NCBI GenBank assembly: GCA_015233615.1
Contig: JADFXJ010000028.1
Coordinates: forward strand, 1-34,887
DNA from: Nitrospirota bacterium
GTDB taxonomy: Bacteria > Nitrospirota > Thermodesulfovibrionia > Thermodesulfovibrionales > Magnetobacteriaceae
Length of the DNA stretch: 34,887 bases
Reading direction: 5' to 3'
Below are positions 17,030-25,300 of this stretch, piece by piece. The notes beneath the pieces are model-generated. The model did not search any database. It had not been told where the DNA came from and saw only the letters and a list, made by a program, of their open reading frames with translations. The position numbers and the translations under genes are program-made. How positions within the stretch are numbered: the stretch's first letter is position 1; each line of letters opens with the position of its first letter.

Positions 17030-18364
17030 TTGACCGGTATAATCCCCTTTAGAGGGCTTCTGTACGATCAGCGAAAGGTAAGTATAAGGGACGTCATAGC
17101 TCCACCTTACGACATTATCACGCCCGGGATGTTGGATGTCCTTTATTCGAGAAGCCCGTATAACATCAGCCGTATAGACTGCGGCATGGACGCCGGGGGC
17201 GACGACGAAAAAAATAATAAGTACGTACGTTCCGCCACGGCCCTCAACGAATGGATAAAATCCGGCATAATGAAGTACGCAGAGAGTCCCGCGTTTTACC
17301 TGTACGAGACAACTTACACAGCAGAGGGCCAAACCCGGGTCATGCGCGGAGTGTTTGCCGCAGTCAGGCTCGTGCCGCTGGGCGAGGGCGTCTTTCCCCA
17401 CGAGAAGACGAAGTCCAAGCCAAAGCTGGACAGGCTTAACCTGATTCAGGCATGCCGGGCAAATATCAGCCCCGTATTCACGCTTTATGATTACCCCGGC
17501 TTCGATTTAAAATCCCTGTTCGACAGGGTTCAGCAATCTCCACCCTATTTCGAGTGTTCCGACGACGACGCAATACTCCACCGCTTCTGGATAATCGACG
17601 GCTTGAGCGAAGTGGCTCTCGTGAAAGAGGCCATAAGCGGCCGCGATATGTTCATCGCAGACGGCCACCACAGGTACGAGACGTCTCTAGAGTTCCAACG
17701 TATAATGCGTGAGAGCGAAGCTTCCACTTATCGAGGGGATCAGGCGGCTTTGGTCGAAAAGGGGTTAGCAACCCCCGGCGAGAAAGGATACGACTATGTT
17801 CTCATGTTGCTTGTGAACGTCTCCGACGGCGGGATAACCATATTACCGACACACAGGCTGCTTCGGAGCATACCCGATGACCCCATCGGCCCGCTAAAAG
17901 GCCTCTTTAAGGTAGAGCACGTAAAAAGCGGTTTAGATAGTTCCGCCAACTTAGTCAATTCAGACAATTTCGCCAATTCCTATAGTTCAGGGATTACGGG
18001 GGCCATCAGAGGAAAGGCCGGAACATTTGGCCTGTACCTGCCCGGGTCGGACGGCTTTTATACTCTGGAGTACACCGGGGACGTGCCGGAGGGGATTTTC
18101 GGCATGGACGTAATGATTTTGCATGAAATTATTTTTAAAAAATTGTATAATGTATGGGAGTTTGATTACGAGATGGATCCCCAAAAAACGGTTGAGAGGG
18201 TAAAAAACGGAGACTTTAAGGCAGCTTTCATCTTAAACCCAACCAAAGTCGGAGACATTGAGCTTTCAGCGAAGACGGGAGTTAGAATGCCGGCTAAATC
18301 GACCTATTTTTATCCGAAGATACCGACGGGCATGGTGCTGAATGCTCTGGAGCCGAAGGAATGA
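17030..18364 (+). CDS. DUF1015 family protein
   Basis: A 444-residue cytoplasmic protein of the widespread DUF1015 family, whose biochemical function is not established. Family hallmarks are IIPFRGLLYD at the N-terminus, VIAPPYDII (residues 22-30), the PYNISRID stretch (43-50) and FIADGHHRYETSL (208-220). The start is a TTG preceded by AAGAGGA; no better-placed ATG keeps the conserved N-terminus. Around nucleotides 17935-17990 it carries a low-complexity Asn/Ser/Phe insertion (SSANLVNSDNFANSYSSG), one of the small in-frame expansions typical of this window. It is upstream of gap-pgk on the same strand, but a 216-nt gap separates them. Confidence 0.9.
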   Translation: MTGIIPFRGLLYDQRKVSIRDVIAPPYDIITPGMLDVLYSRSPYNISRIDCGMDAGGDDEKNNKYVRSATALNEWIKSGIMKYAESPAFYLYETTYTAEGQTRVMRGVFAAVRLVPLGEGVFPHEKTKSKPKLDRLNLIQACRANISPVFTLYDYPGFDLKSLFDRVQQSPPYFECSDDDAILHRFWIIDGLSEVALVKEAISGRDMFIADGHHRYETSLEFQRIMRESEASTYRGDQAALVEKGLATPGEKGYDYVLMLLVNVSDGGITILPTHRLLRSIPDDPIGPLKGLFKVEHVKSGLDSSANLVNSDNFANSYSSGITGAIRGKAGTFGLYLPGSDGFYTLEYTGDVPEGIFGMDVMILHEIIFKKLYNVWEFDYEMDPQKTVERVKNGDFKAAFILNPTKVGDIELSAKTGVRMPAKSTYFYPKIPTGMVLNALEPKE

Positions 18365-18366
18365 TT

Positions 18367-18475
18367 ATCGGGGGTTGGTTTCCGGTTGACGTCAGGTTGG
18401 TTTTTTTTCAAGGTTGATTTTGTAAGTTGGTTTTGAAGTTTGATTTTTTAGCGGGGTTCAGTTGGAAGGGTTCAT
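18367..18475 (+). repeat. G/T-rich degenerate tandem stretch
   Basis: About 110 nt of almost pure G and T on the plus strand, with repeated variants of GGTTG(A/G)TTTT (at least six) between the DUF1015 and gap genes. No stem-loop terminator is present, so the T-runs do not form a standard terminator. It may be an expanded simple repeat. Downstream, 18476-18580 leads to the gap ribosome binding site. Confidence 0.5.
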
Positions 18476-18556
18476 TTGATAAAGTTTATATAGTGGTAAT
18501 TATCACGTTTGGTTTTTGTACATCAAGGCTGTGAGGGCTTAGTCTCTCAATATTAA

Positions 18557-19582
<1,026 letters not shown>

Positions 19583-19584
19583 GA

Positions 19585-20778
19585 ATGGGCCTCAACAAAC
19601 TCGTAATAAAGGATCTTGACCTTAAAGGCAAGAGGACTTTTATCAGGGTGGACTTTAACGTCCCCTTTGACGAAAACGACAACATAACGGACAACACGAG
19701 GATTCGCGCCGCCCTGCCTACCATAAATATGGCTATCGAAAAGGGAGCGAAAGTAATACTCGCTTCCCATCGCGGCAGGCCAAAGGGTAAGCCAAACCCC
19801 AAGTTCAGCCTCCGGCCGGTGGCTAAGCGCCTCGAAGAGCTTCTTGGTAAGCCGGTCACCTTCGCTCCCGACTGCATCGGCCCCGAGGTCGAAAAAATAG
19901 TCGGAGCGATGAAAGACGGAGACGTGGTTCTTCTGGAAAACGTAAGGTTTTACATCGAAGAGGAGAAAAACGACCCGGGATTTGCGCAAGCCCTCGCTAA
20001 GCTCGCCGACGTCTACGTCAACGACGCCTTTGGCGCGGCCCACAGGGCACACGCAACCACTGCCGGTATTACCGGGTACGTATCCAAATCGGCGGCGGGC
20101 CTGCTCATGGAGAAAGAGCTCGACTACCTCCTCGTATCCGTAGAAAGTCCGGTCAGGCCCTTCGTGGCAATCATAGGCGGTGCAAAGGTCTCCGGCAAGA
20201 TTGGAGTGCTCGAACATCTCGCCACCAGGGTGGACAAGGTAATCGTGGGAGGCGGAATGGCCAACACCTTCTTCAAGGCCCAGGGTTACGAGATAGGAGG
20301 CTCGCTTTGCGAGGACGACATGCTCGATACGGCCAGGACGATCATAGACAAGATGAAGGCTAACAAAGTCCAGTTTCTTTTGCCGGTAGACTGCCTCATC
20401 GCGCAAAACGTCGAAGAGGGTGCCGAAACAAGAGTCACGTCGGCAAAGGAAGTCCCTGCCGGATGGAAGATCCTCGACATCGGCCCCGAGTCGTCAAAAA
20501 TCTTTGCGGAGGCGTTAAATGACGCTAAGACTATCGTGTGGAACGGCCCCATGGGTTTATTCGAAATCGACACCTTCTCCAAAGGCACGTTCGAACTGGC
20601 AAAAGCGGTGGCAAACTCCAAAGCCACGAGCATAATCGGAGGCGGAGACTCGGTACTGGCCGTAAAAAGGGCAGGAGTCGCCGATAAGGTATCGTTCATC
20701 TCTACGGGTGGCGGAGCATCCTTAGAACTTCTCGAAGGCAAAGTGCTGCCGGGCGTGGCCGCCCTTACCGATAAATAG
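19585..20778 (+). CDS. pgk: phosphoglycerate kinase
   Basis: Transfers phosphate between 1,3-bisphosphoglycerate and ADP. It has 397 residues from the ATG at 19585, placed just after the AGGAGG that ends the gap coding sequence. Substrate-binding motifs are RVDFNVPFD and [21 protein letters not shown] and GGGMANTF lie in the nucleotide domain, and [14 protein letters not shown] and [13 protein letters not shown] near the C-terminus. An upstream in-frame start at 19525 inside gap is rejected. The gap-pgk order is the classic glycolytic operon; no tpiA follows. A strong terminator stands at 20939. Confidence 0.97.
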   Translation: MGLNKLVIKDLDLKGKRTFIRVDFNVPFDENDNITDNTRIRAALPTINMAIEKGAKVILASHRGRPKGKPNPKFSLRPVAKRLEELLGKPVTFAPDCIGPEVEKIVGAMKDGDVVLLENVRFYIEEEKNDPGFAQALAKLADVYVNDAFGAAHRAHATTAGITGYVSKSAAGLLMEKELDYLLVSVESPVRPFVAIIGGAKVSGKIGVLEHLATRVDKVIVGGGMANTFFKAQGYEIGGSLCEDDMLDTARTIIDKMKANKVQFLLPVDCLIAQNVEEGAETRVTSAKEVPAGWKILDIGPESSKIFAEALNDAKTIVWNGPMGLFEIDTFSKGTFELAKAVANSKATSIIGGGDSVLAVKRAGVADKVSFISTGGGASLELLEGKVLPGVAALTDK

Positions 20779-20938
20779 GTGCAAGCTGCAAGCATTGACA
20801 AGCACGGGTAGTGCATAGAGACAAGCCGCCAACAGAGGGCAGATAGTTAATGGCTTTAGCAAGATGACATTAGCAACGTAATAAATGTACGGCGTATAAT
20901 GCGCCTTAGTGCAACCTGCAACGTTGCAAAAAACAACG

Positions 20939-20973
20939 AAAGGGGGAGACGGCTTTCCGTTTCCCCCTTTTTC
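20939..20973 (+). terminator. rho-independent terminator of the gap-pgk operon
   Basis: AAAGGGGGAGACGG (20939-20952) pairs with CCGTTTCCCCCTTT (20957-20970), one G-U wobble, loop CTTT, followed by more T residues. It lies 160 nt after the pgk stop; the intervening sequence holds no gene. Confidence 0.85.
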
Positions 20974-21002
20974 AATCCTGCGGATTACTGAGCATTGTCT
21001 GG

Positions 21003-21052
21003 AAAATAGAAAAAAACACCGGGACAAACGCATGTCACCTATGGCTGGTGTT
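21003..21052 (-). terminator. probable minus-strand terminator after the antitoxin-like gene
   Basis: On the minus strand AACACC (21052-21047) pairs with GGTGTT (21020-21015), with a further short ACA/TGT pairing inside. It is immediately followed by a T-run read from 21014 downwards. The stem is short, so confidence is moderate. Confidence 0.45.
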
Positions 21053-21059
21053 GTTCATT

Positions 21060-21239
21060 TTACCATGATTTAATTTCTTTTTCTAAATCGTATACGAAAA
21101 TAAATTCTCCTTTTTGAGACGTTTCTTTACACTTACGCACTTTATAGATTAGATAAAGTTGATACATTATGTCATCGATGTTAGCAGTATCCGGCAGTTT
21201 AGATATTGCATTTATTGCTTCCTGCTTTAATGTAGCCAT
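21060..21239 (-). CDS. orphan antitoxin-like protein
   Basis: 59 residues from ATG 21239 (MATLKQEAINAI). The pattern of an LP-x-x-IDDIMYQLYLIYK centre, a charged middle and a C-terminus ending in EKEIKSW resembles the small antitoxins of RelE/ParE-type modules, in which an IDDIMY...YVI..I segment is common. No toxin gene follows: after the stop only a seven-codon frame (MNNTSHR) is present, then a terminator. A GGGGGGTG tract precedes the start. Its promoter region at 21272-21320 has an inverted repeat overlapping the -35 box, as expected for an autoregulated antitoxin. The family assignment is by pattern only. Confidence 0.65.
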   Translation of the reverse strand: MATLKQEAINAISKLPDTANIDDIMYQLYLIYKVRKCKETSQKGEFIFVYDLEKEIKSW

Positions 21240-21271
21240 AAAAACACCCCCCACTTCGATCTGATGTTTAA

Positions 21272-21320
21272 ATTATAACATATCTGGCTAATGTTGACCA
21301 TAGTGGACACCTTGTCAACA
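21272..21320 (-). promoter_or_regulatory. promoter with operator-like inverted repeat for the antitoxin-like gene
   Basis: On the minus strand a -35-like TGGTCA (21300-21295) and a consensus TATAAT (21277-21272) are 17 nt apart. Perfect 7-base arms TGTTGAC (21292-21298) and GTCAACA (21314-21320), 15 nt apart, overlap the -35 box. This is suitable for repression by the gene product itself. Confidence 0.5.
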
Positions 21321-21466
21321 GGGTAAATTTATTCTCCATCATAAAAGGAATATGTAGAACAAACAGGGCGTTGAATTTCCATCATAGTCATAGTGTCAAC
21401 GTAGTGCAATTGTCGAAAGTCCGGACTGCCGTGGCTATCCTAATAAATGTGGTAACCGGCATAAGG

Positions 21467-21533
21467 CCCGGGCCATCCATCTCCCCCGCCTCTTCCTTGA
21501 AAAGGAAGAGGCGGGGGAGATGGATGGCCCGGG
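21467..21533. repeat. perfect 32-bp inverted repeat with a 3-nt loop
   Basis: Arms at 21467-21498 and 21502-21533 are exact reverse complements over 32 bases around the loop GAA. They begin and end with CCCGGG and contain CTCCCCCGCCTC on one side. The stem is very GC-rich (about two thirds GC). No poly-U follows, so it is not a simple terminator. It lies in a gap with no supported gene (21240-21762). It is followed by TTCGCGAATGCGGCTG, which resembles a segment of the repeats at 32295 and 34742. Confidence 0.9.
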
Positions 21534-21650
21534 GGTTCGCGAATGCGGCTGAACGGCTTGGTCGGGAGGGGGAGCCCCTTTAATTTTTTTGTGTTTTTTG
21601 CTTTAACACGCATATTTATCGACAGAAGAGCCTATAAAAAATTGACTCTT

Positions 21651-21666
21651 TGTATCACATGATACA
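21651..21666. promoter_or_regulatory. inverted repeat upstream of the TM2 gene
   Basis: TGTATCA and TGATACA are perfect 7-base arms around CA, placed just after a TTGACT hexamer (21642-21647) that could be a -35 box. No good -10 box is seen at the right spacing. It lies 96 nt before the TM2 start, and the order promoter box then palindrome suggests an operator. Confidence 0.35.
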
Positions 21667-21762
21667 GACAATCCATATTTTTCGTAGTATTCTAAGACAG
21701 CGTATAGATGAGGATCCATCGGATCCATATGATTAATAAAATAACAAAAGGAGTTTATCATC

Positions 21763-21987
21763 ATGAATGAAGAACATGTATCCGAAAAAAGCCGTTTGGT
21801 AACATTGCTTTTATGCTTATTCTTAGGTTGGGCTGGTGGACATCGTTTTTATGTCAACAAGATTGGAACGGGTATAATAATGCTTGCTACTGGCGGCGGT
21901 ATGGGGCTCTGGTATTTCATAGATTTTATAATGATATCGATTGGTGCATTCAAAGATAAGGACAACCTTCCTATTACTAAATGGTAA
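21763..21987 (+). CDS. TM2 domain membrane protein
   Basis: 74 residues with two hydrophobic segments separated by a short turn. This is the TM2 pattern, with LLCLFLGWAGGHRFYVNK (about 16-33), then GTGIIMLATGGGMGLWYFIDFIMI. A clear AGGAG precedes the ATG by about 9 nt. TM2 proteins sit in the inner membrane and their bacterial function is not established. It is 242 nt upstream of the small ORF and CHAT gene on the same strand. An imperfect hairpin lies in between, so shared transcription is possible but not shown. Confidence 0.88.
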   Translation: MNEEHVSEKSRLVTLLLCLFLGWAGGHRFYVNKIGTGIIMLATGGGMGLWYFIDFIMISIGAFKDKDNLPITKW

Positions 21988-21999
21988 CAAGTTATTACA

Positions 22000-22034
22000 G
22001 GCTTGGGCAGGGTGTTCGTCTCCCTGCACAAGCC
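22000..22034 (+). terminator. stem-loop after the TM2 gene
   Basis: GGCTTGGGCAGGG (22000-22012) pairs with CCCTGCACAAGCC (22022-22034), one internal mismatch, 9-nt loop. No U-tract follows, so it may attenuate rather than end transcription into the downstream CHAT locus. Confidence 0.45.
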
Positions 22035-22228
22035 GTCCGATGTAAAGAACCGGAGCACTCGTTACTAACAACGGGATAAATAAAAGAACCTGACTCACCG
22101 CAAAGCCCCCCTCCTCATCGATCCATAGTTGGTAAACCCATTCTTGCCTGTGAAATTAACTCCACTGCGAGACTTTTATCAATTCCGGAAAACCCCTGGA
22201 GGTACTGATTTCGATACTGTGCGACTTC

Positions 22229-22366
22229 ATGGAGAAAAATGGTAAGATAATAGTAAAACGCATTCCGCCGCGGTTACAGGAAACGATAGCGGACGAATTC
22301 GAGCCGTCAAAGTATGTATGCCAATATACCGGAGTTGGGCTGAGAGGACATTTTCGACGTGAATAA
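22229..22366 (+). CDS. small ORF overlapping the CHAT-STAND gene
   Basis: From ATG 22229 the frame encodes 45 residues (starting MEKNGKIIVKRIPPRLQETI) and ends TAA at 22364-22366. The next gene starts with GTG at 22359, so the two overlap by 8 nt (GTGAATAA), typical of translational coupling. Protein-like sequence continues upstream in the same frame to a stop at 22157-22159 (including LEVLISILCDF). A GGAGG at 22198-22202 is too far from the ATG but 5 nt from an ATT. The true start may therefore be non-ATG, or this may be the surviving 3' end of a longer gene. The family is not recognised. Residues KYVCQYTGVGL look like a conserved core. It could be an adaptor or inhibitor for the CHAT protein. 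Confidence 0.55.
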   Translation: MEKNGKIIVKRIPPRLQETIADEFEPSKYVCQYTGVGLRGHFRRE

Positions 22367-25300
22367 TGTATTGAACGTTTATATCGACAAGTATGAAACA
22401 GGCCTGGACAGCAAATGGGTCAGCGACCCTGGCGAAAGGGTCAGCGACCCTGGCGAAAGGGCCGGTGGTCATGGCGTCAGAGCGCCTTATCCTATAAACG
22501 AGTATTACATGGAGAGGCTCTATGGCGGGCGCGGACTGAAAATAAACGAGCTCGCCATAATCGGCAAGAACATATACGATAACGTGTTTTCCACACAAGA
22601 GCGCAAGACTGAACTGGAAAACGCACTCTCCTGTGTAAACCACCCCGATTGTCTTACCATAGTGATAAACAGCGACGACCTGTCCGTCCACTCGATTCCC
22701 TTCGAACTTCTCAACGGAAATGGCACCGAACGAGGGTTTCTGGCAAAAACGCATAACGTATCCATTATCAGGGAAATTCCTTCTTTGAGGAAAGTACCCG
22801 GCACCTTAAGCATACCCATAAAAGTACTCGTCGTTGTTGCCATGTCACACGAAATCTACGAAAGCTGGCCATTTGATCCACTATCGCGGCTGAAAGCCAT
22901 ATACGGGGCTCTTGACGAGTATATGGAGCGGGGACTCGTATATGTGGACGTCGAACTCGATGCTACGCTCTCAGGCATCGGGGCAAGACTGTCTATGGAT
23001 GATTACGACGTGGTTCATTACGTCGGCCACGGCGTAAGGGACGGGTTTATAATGCCGGAGGATTTAAGTGGAGACGGACAGGCAAACGTCAACGCTCTCG
23101 GTGAGCTTTTTCGCGACTCCGGGGTAAAGCTTTTCTATTTCGACACCTTTGACTGTACCGTTTCAGGTGATCTTCCGTCGGCGATACCCTTTTATCTCTA
23201 CTGCGCCATACCCGGTGCCTGTGTGATTTCCAACCTGTCAAGCGCCAACGCGGCTGATACCCGGATAGTCGCGAACGTGTACCGGGCTCTTTTCGAACCA
23301 ATCTCACCGGCTAAAATACTCAATACCGTCAGGATGCTGCTTTCCGGGGGCTGGTGGAGACCCCTGCAATTCGGTATGCCCCACAAGGGATACACCACAA
23401 CGGAGGATTACGGGGAGGTTTACATGGAAAAAGCACTCCGCTCCGGGAAAACATGGTATCTGCCCGATTTGGCCGATTTGGCCGATTTGGCGGATTTGGC
23501 CGGCACCGTAAGCGGCGGCTCTGCCGTCGGCAGCGGCGAATCTGCAACCGGCGGATTGCTCTACAGGTATGAAATAGCAAGGCGCTCGTCAGTGGCCCTG
23601 GCCCGAGGTAACTCCATAGTCCTGCACGGCATCGGAGGAACCGGAAAGACGTCTATGGCCCTTTATCTTGCGGCACTGTACGGGATGTGCTTTAGAAATA
23701 TTCTTTACTTCGACTTGTCAACCGGGGCCGTGGACCTTTTGGTGCCCAAAAATACGGAAAGCCGGCAGAACCCGTCAGCACCGGAAAGCTCTGAATCCCG
23801 GGATAGGCCTGAGAACTCAAAAACCCCGGCAAACCCGGAGGTTATAGTCGACGCCATGTTGAAGTTAACGTTCAACGACGTGCCTATCGACGACCCAGGA
23901 CGTGGCGGCCTGGTAAAAAGGACGGACGGACGACCATATGGGCAGCGGTTGTCCTCTAAGTTACGTTATCTGAGTTCCAGGCTAAGGGACGGAACTCTAC
24001 TGATACTGGACAACCTGGAATCGGCAACACAGGAAAGGGATGGCACTCTAAAGGAACAATGGCAGGACTTCCTGGAAGAGGCAATGGCCGTCGCAAAGTT
24101 TTTTGTCATTTACGTGAGCAGGCTCAGGGTTTTACTTCGCGACGCTCTTGTACCTTACGACACCATAGAAGTTACCCCTTTTAGCATAAGCGAGATGTCA
24201 GCCTTTATGGCGAGCCTATCCGAATCGGACAGGAAGTACCTGATCGGCAAAATGGCCGGGACCAGGGATTTTTACGATTACCACCCTCTGGCCTTAACCT
24301 TACTACTTAAAAACAGGCCCAAAGTCCCGGCTGCTATTCTAAGTGGATCGGCATTTAGCAGTGCGATGGGATTTTATGAGGACTACCTGGCCGGATATGC
24401 CGGCGAGACGCAAATGCTCTTTTCCCTGGAGTACCCCTTTTCGATTGAGTTTGCAGAAGCGATTTTTTCCGCACCATTTTTAAAAGTCGTTAAAGAAAGC
24501 CTGGCACTCTTTAAAAAAGTGGGAAGCACACTGTACTACCCACAGGCCGCAGTCTCTTCCTATTTCAAGACGGGTTACGAGATTACCGGCGATACCCTTG
24601 CTCTGCTGGCCCAAAAGGCCATCGAGTGCTTCGATTCCAATCGCTGCCAAAAGGAGGACCTCCTCAACGTCTTGTCCATTGTCCTGAACCACTACCGGCA
24701 GACTAAAACTCCCTCACTGCAAGAGTCTATCGTGGACGTGTTTAACGGCATAACAAACAAGTCCCTGATTAAGGACCGTTACGCTAACTCGATAGCTAGC
24801 GACTTAAGGGGCTACTTACTCCCGAAGGACAAGATGGCCCTGTCGCTCGTAAACCTTGGGATTTTCTACAAGAAGTCCGACCGCTGCGATGAGGCCGGGA
24901 AGGCTTACAGCGAGGCAGAATCCATTTACAGGGAACTCTGCCGAAGTGACGAGGCCCAATACCTTCCATACTTAGCCGGTACTCTTAACACCATGGGTAA
25001 TCTCTACGGCACCACGGGCAACGCGGAAAAGGCCGGCAATGCATACATGGAGGCAATCCAATACTACAGGCAGCTCGTCCGGACGGACCCCGGCCAGTTC
25101 GTCCATTACCTGGCCCTGGCCCTTACCAACCTCGGCATGATGTACAAGAAGTCGGCAGATGCAGACAAAGCCGGGATTTGCCTGAAGGAAGCCGAAGTGT
25201 ACTACAGAAAGCTTCACGACGACGAGACCCTGGCCTACGTGACGGATCTCGCACTGGTGCTCCACAACCTTGGGAGTATATATAGTGGTGCCGGGAAATT

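Noticed and set aside
21371-21583. 70-codon open frame
   Set aside because: It reads straight through the 32-bp inverted repeat; the peptide is a translation of the palindrome, not a protein.
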